From: Haloarcula pellucida
Lineage (GTDB): Archaea > Halobacteriota > Halobacteria > Halobacteriales > Haloarculaceae
Reading direction: 5' to 3'
Assembly (NCBI RefSeq): GCF_014647235.1
Contig: NZ_BMOU01000005.1
Coordinates: forward strand, 379 to 64,378
Length of the DNA: 64,000 nt
Each line of letters begins with the position of its first letter. Within the stretch, counting starts at the first letter, position 1. The notes beneath the pieces are model-generated. The model did no database searches and had not been told where the DNA came from. It worked only from the letters and a program-made list of their open reading frames with translations. Shown piece by piece: positions 1 to 8,476 of the stretch. The position numbers and the translations under genes are program-made.

Positions 1-73
1 GGGTTACACACTCATTTGAGAACCAACTGAGAAACGTCGTGGAATATAAACCCAAAGACAGCAGGGACCGCAT

Positions 74-430
74 CTAGCTGCCGAGTATTTGAGCGGCGGA
101 AATCCGGGACATCGACCCGCCCCAGCCGAGCGTACGGGCGGGTCGGTACGGTCCGACGCGGAGTTTCGAGAACGGACCGCCGGTCGGTGGTTCGAGGCAG
201 TCGTCGGGCTCACGCCACTCTGAGGCGACGATCGCGTCCAATTTCGAGACGATACGGTCCTGCACGCGCGGGTCGAGCGAGTCGAACTGGTCGGCCGCGC
301 GGGTCGTGAACTTCCACGTCCACTCGTCATCGGCACTTGCGTCTCGGTCCATCATCTCGACGACTGCCTCGCGTGACACCAACTCTTCGTCACTCGCAGT
401 TCGTGTTCGCTGGCGGTGACCTACTTTCAC
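74..430 (-). pseudogene. RelE/ParE-type toxin, probably decayed at the C-terminus
   Basis: 118 codons from a GTG start. The middle (about residues 36-95) resembles haloarchaeal RelE-superfamily mRNA interferase/gyrase-toxin proteins: an FTTRAADQFDSLDPRVQDRIV helix pair, then a WREP...GGPFSKLRVGPYR strand block. After PYR the expected last beta strands and basic C-terminal residues are replaced by a short unrelated tail (RTLGWGG to the stop), so the active site is probably lost. The GTG overlaps the stop of the upstream RHH reading frame by four bases (GTGA), the usual antitoxin-toxin coupling. Family assignment rests on pattern memory; C-terminal decay is an inference. It could alternatively be a divergent intact toxin. 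Confidence 0.55.
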
Positions 431-568
431 CCCTCGTGAGAGAATGCTGGGCGTTTCACCGCATCTCGTGCGGCGCCCCGATGGAACTCACTCCGGGACC
501 CTGTTCGTTCCAAGTCGATCAGTGTCTTCGAGGAATCCCTCGCTGAGATGGAGGTTGATTCGGACCAT
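427..568 (-). pseudogene. Ribbon-helix-helix (CopG-like) antitoxin, frameshifted
   Basis: Starting at ATG 566-568 the frame reads MVRINLHLSEGFLED, a typical RHH beta strand plus first helix. It then goes out of frame near position 523. The adjacent frame continues LIDLERTGSRSEFHRGAARDAV, the second RHH helix with the SRSEF signature, and stops at 427 overlapping the RelE start. One extra or missing base (or a small indel) explains the break. Together with the downstream truncated toxin this is a dead or dying toxin-antitoxin pair located 3' of tRNA-Ala. No other coding signal was seen between 569 and the tRNA. Confidence 0.6.
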
Positions 569-771
569 CTCCGATCCGTCGTCGCCTGCCGCGGTATCCG
601 CGTCGGAGATGGACAGACGCTTTGCAGACGCATCTGCCAAAACCTTGCCGCCGAGCGGACTCGCTATGCAGGTGGTACTCACGAAACCGTGTCCGTCACG
701 GAGCGTAACGAATTCACGACGCCTCGATTGCGGCTGTCGTCCTAATGGACGTAACTGGTGTATGGTAGAAG

Positions 772-843
772 TGGACTCGCCGGGATTTGAACCCGGGGCC
801 TCTTCCTTGCGAAGGAAGCGATCTGCCACTGATCTACGAGCCC
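772..843 (-). tRNA. tRNA-Ala (anticodon CGC)
   Basis: 72-nt cloverleaf on the minus strand. The acceptor GGGCTCG pairs with CGAGTCC and includes the G3:U70 wobble that is the alanine identity element. The D arm is GATC/GATC, the anticodon stem CTTCC/GGAAG carries loop TTCGCAA (anticodon CGC, codon GCG), and the T arm CCGGG-TTCAAAT-CCCGG precedes discriminator A. No intron and no encoded CCA are seen. It follows rpsJ on the same strand and has its own TATA box. Confidence 0.96.
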
Positions 844-869
844 GCGTCGTCTGCCACTCGAACGCGGGG

Positions 870-880
870 TAGTATAAACC
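870..880 (-). promoter_or_regulatory. TATA box of tRNA-Ala
   Basis: On the minus strand the sequence reads GGTTTATACT about 28-35 bases before the tRNA 5' end, a normal archaeal TATA position. Confidence 0.6.
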
Positions 881-982
881 CTGCGCGTGAGGGCGAACTT
901 CGATAGCGATTCACACGGTGTGTGGGGTGTGTCCCGGCGTGCGATTCGGGGCGGGTGCCGTACTCGAGGACGACCGGTCGGG

Positions 983-1294
983 TTAGTCCTCGAGGACGAT
1001 CTCGATGGAGACGTCGTTGGGCACCTGGATGCGCATCAGCTGGCGCAGCGCCCGTTCGTCGGCATCGATGTCGATGAGCCGCTTGTGGACCCGCATCTCC
1101 CAGTGTTCCCACGTGGCCGTCCCCTCACCGTCGGGGGACTTCCGGGTGGGAACCTCGAGCGTCTTCGTCGGGAGCGGAACCGGACCGGACAGTTCGACGC
1201 CGGTCTTCTCCGCTATCTCCCGCACGTCGGCGCAGATGTCGTCGAGGTCCTCGGGGCTCGTACCCGCGAGCCGAACGCGTGCCTGTTGGGACAT
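983..1294 (-). CDS. rpsJ: 30S ribosomal protein S10 (uS10)
   Basis: 103 aa, the usual archaeal length. uS10 binds the head of the 30S subunit. It begins [11 protein letters not shown] and holds the conserved [35 protein letters not shown] block (written here across residues 41-75) and the C-terminal [15 protein letters not shown]. It starts three bases after the EF-1A stop, so it is co-transcribed with the elongation factor, the standard archaeal pairing. tRNA-Ala lies 139 bases downstream on the same strand. No anomalies. Confidence 0.97.
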   Translation of the reverse strand: MSQQARVRLAGTSPEDLDDICADVREIAEKTGVELSGPVPLPTKTLEVPTRKSPDGEGTATWEHWEMRVHKRLIDIDADERALRQLMRIQVPNDVSIEIVLED

Positions 1295-1297
1295 GTG

Positions 1298-2563
1298 TTA
1301 TCGCTCGTTGACGCTGAGGACCTTCCCAGCGGCGATGGTCTGACCCATGTCGCGGATAGCGAACGAACCGAGCTCCGGAATCTCGGAAGACGGCTCGATG
1401 CTGAGCGGCTTCTGGGGTCGGACCGTGACGACTGCGGCGTCGCCGTTCTGGATGAAGTCCGGGTTCTCCTCGGCGACTTCGCCGGAGGACGGGTCGATCT
1501 TCTTGTCGATGGACTCGACGGTACAGGCGACCTGTGCGGTGTGGGCGTGGAAGACCGGCGTGTACCCTTCGGTGATGACCGACGGGTGCTGCATCACGAC
1601 GATCTGGGCCTGGAAGGTCTCGGCGACCGAAGGCGGGTCCTCGGCGGGACCACAGACGTCACCACGACGGATGTCGTCCTTGCCGACGCCACGGACGTTG
1701 AACCCGACGTTGTCACCGGGCTCTGCCTTCGGGACTTCCTCGTGGTGCATCTCGACGGTCTTGACCTCGCCGGCGACGTCAGACGGCTGGAAGCTGACGT
1801 TGTCGCCGGTGTTGAGGATACCCGTCTCGACACGGCCGACCGGGACCGTACCGATGCCGGAGATGGTGTAGACGTCCTGGATCGGCAGGCGGAGCGGCGC
1901 GTCCGTCGGCGGCTCCGGAGCCGGCAGGTTGTTGAGGGCGGTCAGCAGGATGTCGCCGTCGTACCAGCCCGTGTTGTCGGACTCCTCGGCGATGTTGTCG
2001 CCTTCGAAAGCCGAGATCGGGATGAACGAGGCGTTCTCCGTGTCGAAGCGGACCTGGTTGAGGAGGTCCTTGACCTCTTCGACGGTCTGCTTGTAGTCGG
2101 ACTCGCTGTAGTCGACGAGGTCCATCTTGTTGACGGCGACGATGAGTTCGCCGATGCCCAGCGTACGGGCCAGGAAGACGTGTTCCTGAGTCTGCGGCTG
2201 AACGCCGTCGTCAGCGGCGACGACGAGCACGGCGTTGTCGGCCTGGCTCGCGCCCGTGATCATGTTCTTCACGAAGTCGCGGTGGCCCGGACAGTCGACG
2301 ATGGTGAAGTCGTAGGCGTCCGTGCTGAACTCCTGGTGGGCGATGTCGATGGTGACACCACGCTCTCGCTCTTCGGCGAGGTTGTCCATGACGTAGGCGA
2401 ACTCGAAGCCGCCCTTGCCCTTCTCCTCGGCCTCTTCCTTGTGCTGTTCGATGACGTGCTCCGGTACCGATCCTGTCTCGTAGAGGAGTCGGCCGACGAG
2501 CGTGCTCTTACCGTGGTCGACGTGGCCGATGATGGCCAGGTTCTGGTGTTGTTCGTCGCTCAT
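1298..2563 (-). CDS. tuf: Translation elongation factor EF-1 alpha (aEF1A)
   Basis: 421 aa GTPase that delivers aminoacyl-tRNA to the ribosome. G1 motif GHVDHGKST lies at about residues 14-22, the switch [14 protein letters not shown] block near 91, and the NKMD guanine-specificity motif near 146. Domains II and III follow (VGRVETG; final [19 protein letters not shown]). Length and motifs are complete. It heads a two-gene transcript with rpsJ three bases downstream. A TATA/BRE pair lies about 50-70 bases upstream (2614-2632). In many archaea it follows EF-2 directly; here four genes and about 3.5 kb lie between EF-2 and EF-1A. Confidence 0.98.
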   Translation of the reverse strand: MSDEQHQNLAIIGHVDHGKSTLVGRLLYETGSVPEHVIEQHKEEAEEKGKGGFEFAYVMDNLAEERERGVTIDIAHQEFSTDAYDFTIVDCPGHRDFVKNMITGASQADNAVLVVAADDGVQPQTQEHVFLARTLGIGELIVAVNKMDLVDYSESDYKQTVEEVKDLLNQVRFDTENASFIPISAFEGDNIAEESDNTGWYDGDILLTALNNLPAPEPPTDAPLRLPIQDVYTISGIGTVPVGRVETGILNTGDNVSFQPSDVAGEVKTVEMHHEEVPKAEPGDNVGFNVRGVGKDDIRRGDVCGPAEDPPSVAETFQAQIVVMQHPSVITEGYTPVFHAHTAQVACTVESIDKKIDPSSGEVAEENPDFIQNGDAAVVTVRPQKPLSIEPSSEIPELGSFAIRDMGQTIAAGKVLSVNER

Positions 2564-2613
2564 TGTTGATTCTCACGCGCAGGGGCGCTATATCGGAGTC
2601 TTTGGCCGGTGGT

Positions 2614-2632
2614 TCATAAAACGATTTCGAAA
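2614..2632 (-). promoter_or_regulatory. Promoter (BRE/TATA) of the EF-1A-rpsJ operon
   Basis: Read on the minus strand, a TTTCGAAATCG BRE-like purine/A-rich element precedes TTTTATGA. A start site about 25 bases on would leave a short leader of roughly 27 bases before ATG 2563. A second minus-strand TATA-like CTTTATAC at 2785-2792 could give a longer transcript. The rest of the 310-base gap 2564-2873 contains no gene that I can support. Confidence 0.5.
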
Positions 2633-2873
2633 GCAATCGCGGGCGAGAACCGCGCTGTCTGGCGATTTGGGACGCGGTGTCACGCAACGGGGCCTGCACC
2701 CGGTCTCACCGACCGCCTGTCGTTTGGGCAGTCAGTGCACGTCCGTGAAGACTGCACAGCCCCTGGTTTCGTATCGTCAGTCGCGTATAAAGTTGAGAGT
2801 TGCTGCCGGACAGTGTGTGAAAATGCTGACAGAGTCTGGGTAGGAGTACCGGCGCGCCACGAAACCGCGCTTC

Positions 2874-3827
2874 CTACAGGTCGGGCAGGCGACCCACGTC
2901 CGCGAGGACGGCACTCGCCGTCTCGGGGCCACCGGCACCGCGCCCGGAGATGTTGAGTCGGCCGGCGTGTTCGGTCTCTAGCTGGACGATGTTGCGCGTG
3001 CCCGTCGGGGCCAGCGGTGCGTTCTCGGGGACGAGTCGCGGGCCGACCCGGACCTCGCCGTCGGCCACTTCGGCGATGAGCCGCACCGTCCGCCCGTCTT
3101 CGGCGGCCAGTTCGAGGGCGCTCCCCTCGATGTCCTCGATGCCCTCGACGTCGGCGTCTTCGAGCGTGTACTCGCTGTCGTCGTCCGAGAGGACGTTGGC
3201 GACGATGACGCCCTTGAGTGCGGCGTCGGTGCCGTCGACGTCGAAGGTCGGGTCGGCCTCGGCGACGCCGAGGTCCTGGGCCTCCGCCAGCACGTGTTCG
3301 TAGCCCAGTCCCTCGGCGCTCATCCGCGAGAGGATGAAGTTCGCCGTGCCGTTGAGGACGCCTCGGACCGCGTTGATGTGTTCGGGGTCGAAGTCGTCGA
3401 TAGTCGAGAGGACCGGCATCGCACCGCCGACGGTCGCCTCGAACAGCACCGTCCCCGCGCTCTCACGTTCGAGTGCGCGCACGTCCGCGTAACGCTCGGC
3501 GACGGGGCCCTTGTTCGCCAGCACGACGTGGCGGTCGCGTTCGAGCGCGGCCTCGACGTGACCGAAGCCGGGTTGGGCGTCGCCCAGCGTCGTCGGCGTC
3601 GCCTCGACGAGCACGTCGTAGGCGCCGTCGAGGGCGTCCTCGGGGGTGGCGTCGCCGACGATGCCGTCGGTCGCTTTCCGGTCGATAGCGCCAGCCACGT
3701 CGATGCCGTCCGGGTCGACGGCGGCACTCTGGGAGTCCGCGTAGGCCGTGACCGTGTGGCCGTAGCCGGCCGCCAGTTCGGCGACCGAGGAGCCGACCGC
3801 ACCGGCACCGAGGACGGCGAGTCTCAT
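2874..3827 (-). CDS. hom: Homoserine dehydrogenase, catalytic subunit
   Basis: 317 aa. It reduces aspartate semialdehyde to homoserine with NAD(P)H in threonine/methionine synthesis. The N-terminal Rossmann motif is GAGAVGSSVAEL (residues 7-18). NKGP (around 105) and the catalytic-domain block GVLNGTANFILSRM with downstream EADPTFDVDGTDAALK mark the substrate site, including the family lysine. It lacks a C-terminal ACT domain; that domain is encoded by the preceding gene, whose stop overlaps this ATG by four bases. Cytoplasmic. Activity is therefore probably controlled by the separate ACT subunit. Confidence 0.95.
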   Translation of the reverse strand: MRLAVLGAGAVGSSVAELAAGYGHTVTAYADSQSAAVDPDGIDVAGAIDRKATDGIVGDATPEDALDGAYDVLVEATPTTLGDAQPGFGHVEAALERDRHVVLANKGPVAERYADVRALERESAGTVLFEATVGGAMPVLSTIDDFDPEHINAVRGVLNGTANFILSRMSAEGLGYEHVLAEAQDLGVAEADPTFDVDGTDAALKGVIVANVLSDDDSEYTLEDADVEGIEDIEGSALELAAEDGRTVRLIAEVADGEVRVGPRLVPENAPLAPTGTRNIVQLETEHAGRLNISGRGAGGPETASAVLADVGRLPDL

Positions 3828-4357
3828 AGGTCACCTCCGGCCGCGAGCGGTTCGATGACGCGTAAGTCCTTCTCGGCCGCGAGGGCACGGACCGTCTCCA
3901 TCACGCCGTCGGCGGCGCCCTGTTCGGTCGCCAGTCGGATGCGTGCGCTGGAGGCGTCCTCGGTCCCCTCGGGGGCAGACAGCGAGAGGTCGGTCACCGT
4001 GGCGTTCGTCGATTCCTGGATGCGCGAGAGCGTATCCGAGAGGTCCGTGTTGATGAGATGTCCCGAGAGGACGACCGTCAGCGTCTCGCTGTAGCGTTCG
4101 GCACCGGCCTGGATGACGTTGATGCCGGCGTCCCGAACGGCGTCGACGATGCCCTCGAATCGCTCGGGGGTCGCCTCTAGGTCGACCTCCACGGGGATGT
4201 GCCCGCGGGGCGTGACGTTGCCCCGCTCGTGGAAGATAGAGAGGAGGTTCCCGCCGTTGTTGGCGATGGGTTCGAGCGCCCGCAGCAGCTCGCCCGGTTC
4301 GTCGACCAGTTCGAGCCGCAGTGTGTAGGACCGAACCTCGTCGGTCGAGTCGCTCAT
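3824..4357 (-). CDS. ACT-domain amino-acid-binding regulatory protein
   Basis: 177 aa, with two ACT-like halves: one from SYTLRLELVDEPGELLRALEPIA (split here as residues 10-32) and one from ETLTVVLSGHLI onward. ACT domains bind amino acids and allosterically control biosynthetic enzymes. The four-base overlap with hom strongly suggests a regulatory subunit of homoserine dehydrogenase, probably sensing threonine or methionine (inference). The start is set by a strong Shine-Dalgarno GGAGGTG at 4366-4372, eight bases upstream, and by the ATGA overlap with a short leader reading frame. Confidence 0.88.
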   Translation of the reverse strand: MSDSTDEVRSYTLRLELVDEPGELLRALEPIANNGGNLLSIFHERGNVTPRGHIPVEVDLEATPERFEGIVDAVRDAGINVIQAGAERYSETLTVVLSGHLINTDLSDTLSRIQESTNATVTDLSLSAPEGTEDASSARIRLATEQGAADGVMETVRALAAEKDLRVIEPLAAGGDL

Positions 4358-4392
4358 CGCCCGCTCACCTCCTGTGGAGTAGTACCGCTCAT
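4354..4392 (-). CDS. Putative 12-codon leader peptide of the ACT-hom operon
   Basis: The first ATG after a TATA box (4417-4422) opens a 12-codon frame, MSGTTPQEVSGR, whose TGA overlaps the ATG of the ACT gene as ATGA. The TATA-to-ATG distance of about 26 bases predicts a leaderless start exactly at this ATG. Inside it lies the GGAGGTG Shine-Dalgarno used by the ACT gene. It carries two adjacent threonine codons (ACT ACT), suggestive of threonine sensing for a threonine-pathway operon, although twelve codons are too few to prove it. It may simply be a translational coupling device. Confidence 0.4.
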   Translation of the reverse strand: MSGTTPQEVSGR

Positions 4393-4415
4393 TGTGGGAG
4401 ACTCAGCAGGGGCAC

Positions 4416-4428
4416 GTATAAGAAACCG
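4416..4428 (-). promoter_or_regulatory. TATA box of the ACT-hom operon
   Basis: Minus strand reads GGTTTCTTATACG. TTATAC at 4417-4422 places the start site at about 4392-4395, at the first base of the leader frame. Confidence 0.55.
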
Positions 4429-4446
4429 TCCGTTTGGTCGGCGGTG

Positions 4447-4668
4447 TCAGGGCAAGTACCGGTCGTAGAGGTCGTCGATCCACTCGTTGTACTCCTCGCC
4501 GCGCGGAGAGCCCCACGGGTTCCGCGAGAAGTAGTAGATGGCCGCAAACAGCGTCGATATCCAGAGCGCTATCGCCGGCGAGACGACTAGCTGCCAGAGG
4601 AACGTCGAGGTCCCGGCGACGAGCGCAGCGACGAGGAGATCGACGGCCTGATGGAGTCGGTTCGGCAT
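4447..4668 (-). CDS. Small membrane protein of unknown function
   Basis: 73 aa starting MPNRLHQAVDLL. Two hydrophobic stretches (about residues 9-25, LLVAALVAGTSTFLWQL, and 28-46, SPAIALWISTLFAAIYYF) are followed by an acidic, tyrosine-rich tail NEWIDDLYDRYLP. The upstream part of the longer open frame is Arg/Pro-rich and reads as out-of-frame sequence, so this internal ATG is preferred. No family is recognised. It is divergently oriented to the M48-like gene 98 bases away. Confidence 0.6.
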   Translation of the reverse strand: MPNRLHQAVDLLVAALVAGTSTFLWQLVVSPAIALWISTLFAAIYYFSRNPWGSPRGEEYNEWIDDLYDRYLP

Positions 4669-4766
4669 ACCAGTCGGTTGGCCGTGCAGTGGCCTAAACG
4701 TAGGGGCCACCGGTGCGTAGGTCACGAGACGCCACCGTTTTGCCGGTGCGCCGTGGGGGGACCCAT

Positions 4767-5867
4767 ATGCTCGCCCTCCAGTCGTCACCACCCGCACTCG
4801 GACCGCCGCTCGTCGGTACGGTCGTCCTCGCCGTCGCCGGGGCCGCCCTCGGCGCGATGGGGAGCGCCGTCGTCCGCCGCCTCTCGAACCCGGTCGGAAA
4901 GTACCGGTTGTTCTACGGTATCGTACTGTTGCCCTTCGCGGTCGTCTCGTACGTCGTCCTCGGCGCACTCGGACTGGGACCTGCCGTCGTCGCGCCGCTG
5001 TTCGGGACACAGTCTGGCCCCCTCGTGACGGCAGCGGCCGCCTTCGTCGAGACCGTCGCTGCGGGCGTCGTCGCCGTCGCCGCCTACGCGCCGACGGTCC
5101 GCGGTGTTCGAACGGTCAGGGACATCGGTCTCACGACACGACGAGCGGTCGCACAGATGCTACGGTACGTCGTCGGTGTGAGCGTGCTTCTCACCGTGTT
5201 TTTCACCGCGTTCAGGCACGGCGACTCGGTGCTCGTACTCGTCGCCGGCCTCGCTGCGTTCGTCGTCGTCCTCTACTTCGGCGCACCGTGGTACGTCCCG
5301 CTGTTGCGTTCGACGCGCCGTCCCGACGACGAGGCGGGCGACCGTCTCGAACGCCTCCGGTCGCGGGCCGGTCTCGACGTCCGCGATACCCGGATACTCG
5401 AAACCGGAGACGCGGAGACGGCCAACGCCATCGTCCGCGGACCGCCGGGGTACCGTCGCCTGTTCGTCAGCGACGCGTTCCGCGACGCCTTCGACGACGA
5501 CACCGCGACAGCCCTGCTCGCGGTACAGGCCGGCCGGGTCGACGCGAACGTCCTCACCCGGTTGCTCGGAACAGTGGTTGCAATGGCGGTATTGCTGCTG
5601 TTGAGCCTCGACGGCCCGATGCTTCCGCTGCTGGCTGGCGCTGTCGGGACGCTCCTCTGTGGCCTCTGGTTCACGCGCCGAGGGGTGGACGCCGCCGACG
5701 AGTACGCCGCCGAACGGGTCGGTAACGAGACGCTCGCCGTCGCGCTCGAACGCTACGCCTCCTTTCACAGTCTCGAACCGAGTCGACGGCGCATCCCGAA
5801 CCCGCTGTCGAAGTCACCCACGCTTGGCGACCGAATCGACAGGCTGCGAGAAGACACAGAGGGATAG
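4767..5867 (+). CDS. M48-family-like membrane protein lacking the HEXXH zinc motif
   Basis: 366 aa from ATG 4767. Four N-terminal membrane helices (about residues 14-33, 50-75, 85-105 and 130-180) precede a soluble part. Blocks in that part match haloarchaeal M48 (HtpX/Ste24-type) proteases in order: TANAIV...GYRRLFVSDAFRDAFDDDTATALLA, then two more membrane helices, then DAADEYAAERVGNETLAVALERYA and PTLGDRIDRL. In active enzymes the segment after the TALLA-like helix is an HELAH zinc motif. Here the aligned stretch reads VQAGRVDANVL, so both histidines and the glutamate are missing. Probably a pseudo-protease with a binding or regulatory role. Homology is inferred from motif order only. Confidence 0.7.
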   Translation: MLALQSSPPALGPPLVGTVVLAVAGAALGAMGSAVVRRLSNPVGKYRLFYGIVLLPFAVVSYVVLGALGLGPAVVAPLFGTQSGPLVTAAAAFVETVAAGVVAVAAYAPTVRGVRTVRDIGLTTRRAVAQMLRYVVGVSVLLTVFFTAFRHGDSVLVLVAGLAAFVVVLYFGAPWYVPLLRSTRRPDDEAGDRLERLRSRAGLDVRDTRILETGDAETANAIVRGPPGYRRLFVSDAFRDAFDDDTATALLAVQAGRVDANVLTRLLGTVVAMAVLLLLSLDGPMLPLLAGAVGTLLCGLWFTRRGVDAADEYAAERVGNETLAVALERYASFHSLEPSRRRIPNPLSKSPTLGDRIDRLREDTEG

Positions 5868-6100
5868 AAGCGCACCGCGCCGACGGGTTCCGCGGCACTC
5901 GATTCGAGATCACCGGGGTCGAACGCCACGCGATCCGGCCGACGTAGTTCGCTCTAGCCGACCGACACCGGTCTCGCGCTCCACGCTTCGTGAGTGTCAC
6001 TCCCGGGTCCGGATAGTCACTGCCGGAGGCGGGTCTCGAACGTCGCTCGAAGTCGTCCGAGAGAGCGCCGCGTGCCCTCTCAGCGGACAGAAAGAGTGAG

Positions 6101-8287
6101 TTAGAAGTAGTCGATGGCGGCGGGCAGTTCCGTCTTCATGCCCTTGCGCTCTCGAATCTCGGTGATCTTCTCGGGCTGGAGGTTGTCGGCCATGACCTGG
6201 AAGCCGGCGTTCTCCGTGTTCCAGGAGGCACGACCCTCGGTGGCCGAGCGGATGTCAGAGGAGAACCCGATCATCTCGTCGACGGGCGCGACGCCCTCGA
6301 CGACCATCAGGTCCCCTTCCTGGTACATGTCGTCGACGCGGCCACGGCGACCCTGAATCTCGCCGGAGGCGGCGCCCATGTGTTCGTTGGGCACGTCGAT
6401 GCGGACCTGCTGAATCGGCTCCAGCAGTTTGATGTCCGCGTCGATGAGGGCGTTGTGGACGGCCTCACGCACGGCCGGAATGACCTGGGCCGGACCGCGG
6501 TGGATGGCGTCCTCGTGGAGACGGGCGTCGTGGAGACGCAGGAGGGACCCCTGGACCGGCTCCGCGGCGAGGGGGCCGTCGTCGAGGGCCTCTTCGAGCC
6601 CCTCGATGACCAGTTCCATCGTCTCGTTGAGGTGCTGGATACCCTTCGTCTCGTCGAGCAGGATGTTGGTCCCGTGGATGTGCTCGATGTTCTGGGAGTC
6701 GTCCTTGTCCATGCCGGCCTCCTGCAGCGCCTCGCGGCGCTCCAGTTCGGGCATGTCCATCGACGCCTCGCCGAGCTTGATGGTCTCGACGATGTCGTCG
6801 CTGAGCGGTTCGACGGTGATGTAGAACCGGTTGTGGTTGTTCGGCGAGCGACCCTCGACCTCGCGGGACTCGCTCTGGGGCGCCTCGCGATAGACGACGA
6901 TCGGTTCCCCGGTGTTGATGGGGATGCCCTGGTTGCGCTCGATGCGCTGCCCGATGACCTCCAGGTGGAGTTCGCCCTGCCCGGAGATGAGGTGTTCGCC
7001 GGTGTCCTCGTTGATCTCGATCTGGATGGTCGGGTCCTCCTTCGCGACCTGCTGGAGCGTCTGGATGAGCTTCGGCAGGTCGTCCATGTTCTGTGCCTCG
7101 ACGGACTTCGTGATGACCGGCTCCGAGATGTGTTCGATGGACTCGAAGGGGGTCATCTCGATGGAGGACACCGTGGAGCCGGCGATGGCGTCCTTCAGAC
7201 CGGTGACGGCGGCGATGTTGCCGGCGGGTACTCGCTCGACTTCCTCGCGCTCGCCACCCATGTAGATGCCGACGCTCTGGATGCGGTTCTTGCCCGCGGT
7301 CCCGGAGACGTACAGCTCCTGGCCTTTCTCCAGCGTGCCGGAGAAGACGCGGCCGGCGGCGATCTCGCCGGCGTGGGGGTCGACGCCGATGTCGGTGACC
7401 ATCAGGACGACCTCGCCGTCCTCGTCGACTAGTCGCATCTGCTCGGCGAGTTCGGACTCGGCGTCGCCACGCCAGATGCGCGGGATACGCATCGGCTGGG
7501 CGTCGACGGGGTTCGGGAAGTGTTCACACACCATGTCGAGGACGACGTCCGACAGCGGCGTGCGGTCGTGGAGTTCCTGACGCTTGTCGTTGCGCTCCAG
7601 TTCCATGATCTCACCGAAGTCCATCCCGGTGCGCTGCATCGACGGCATCGAGACGCCCCACTTGTAGAGGGCAGACCCGAAGCCGACGGTCCCCTCCTCG
7701 ACGGAGACGGTCCAGTCCTCGACGTCGTCCATCTCCTCGGTCATCCCGCGGATGAGCTCGTTGACGTCCTGGATGACCGCGAGAAGACGCTGTTGCATCT
7801 CTTCGGGACCTTCCTGCAGTTCGGAGATGAGGCGGTCGACCTTGTTGATGAACAGCGTCGGCTTGACGCCCTCGCGGAGTGCCTGCCGGAGAACCGTCTC
7901 CGTCTGGGGCATGGCGCCTTCGACGGCGTCTACCACGACGAGCGCGCCGTCGACGGCACGCATCGCACGGGTCACGTCGCCACCGAAGTCGACGTGGCCG
8001 GGGGTGTCGATGAGGTTGATGAGGTGGTTCTGGTCCTCGTACTCGTGGGTCATCGAGACGTTCGCGGCGTCGATGGTGATCCCACGTTCCTGCTCGTCTT
8101 CCTCCGTGTCCATGGCCAGTTGCTGGCCAGCCGTATCGTCGGAGATCATGCCCGCACCGGCGAGCAGGTTGTCCGTCAGCGTCGTCTTGCCGTGGTCGAC
8201 GTGAGCGGCGATGGCGATGTTCCGGATGTGCTCCGGGTCGTCCATCAGTGTCTCACATTCTTGAACGATTTTCTTACGTCGGCCCAT
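6101..8287 (-). CDS. fusA: Translation elongation factor EF-2
   Basis: 728 aa from ATG 8287 ([17 protein letters not shown]). The longer upstream frame is non-coding in character. The GTPase catalyses ribosomal translocation. G1 [10 protein letters not shown] lies at about 24-33, switch [13 protein letters not shown] near 93 and NKVD near 148. Domain IV carries the LHEDAIHRG loop whose histidine is the diphthamide site. The C-terminal [13 protein letters not shown] block and final LPAAIDYF are typical. The gene sits in the broken rpo/str cluster, separated from rpsG by the biotin importer and the DUF5781-type gene. Confidence 0.98.
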   Translation of the reverse strand: MGRRKKIVQECETLMDDPEHIRNIAIAAHVDHGKTTLTDNLLAGAGMISDDTAGQQLAMDTEEDEQERGITIDAANVSMTHEYEDQNHLINLIDTPGHVDFGGDVTRAMRAVDGALVVVDAVEGAMPQTETVLRQALREGVKPTLFINKVDRLISELQEGPEEMQQRLLAVIQDVNELIRGMTEEMDDVEDWTVSVEEGTVGFGSALYKWGVSMPSMQRTGMDFGEIMELERNDKRQELHDRTPLSDVVLDMVCEHFPNPVDAQPMRIPRIWRGDAESELAEQMRLVDEDGEVVLMVTDIGVDPHAGEIAAGRVFSGTLEKGQELYVSGTAGKNRIQSVGIYMGGEREEVERVPAGNIAAVTGLKDAIAGSTVSSIEMTPFESIEHISEPVITKSVEAQNMDDLPKLIQTLQQVAKEDPTIQIEINEDTGEHLISGQGELHLEVIGQRIERNQGIPINTGEPIVVYREAPQSESREVEGRSPNNHNRFYITVEPLSDDIVETIKLGEASMDMPELERREALQEAGMDKDDSQNIEHIHGTNILLDETKGIQHLNETMELVIEGLEEALDDGPLAAEPVQGSLLRLHDARLHEDAIHRGPAQVIPAVREAVHNALIDADIKLLEPIQQVRIDVPNEHMGAASGEIQGRRGRVDDMYQEGDLMVVEGVAPVDEMIGFSSDIRSATEGRASWNTENAGFQVMADNLQPEKITEIRERKGMKTELPAAIDYF

Positions 8288-8476
8288 TATACAGAAGCGT
8301 ATCCACAGGAGGGTCAAAAGGATAGTGTTTCCGTGTGAGCGTGCTATTCGCACGCGAACGTAGCACTCGGGAGACGGCAGGGACGTCGGACCGCCGAGCC
8401 GAGCACCCGGATAGGGAAAAACGGTGTGCGGATCGCCACAAGAGCCATACGTTCTCGCCGAGTGTGAACAACACAC

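Noticed and set aside
444-872. Plus-strand frame with SPGFEPGASSLRRKRSATDLRA
   Set aside because: This peptide is the antisense of the tRNA-Ala gene, a common false ORF.
887-2569. 560-codon plus-strand open frame opposite EF-1A and S10
   Set aside because: Mirror of strongly conserved genes; composition (Asp/Val/Arg) is what the antisense of haloarchaeal GC-rich codons gives.
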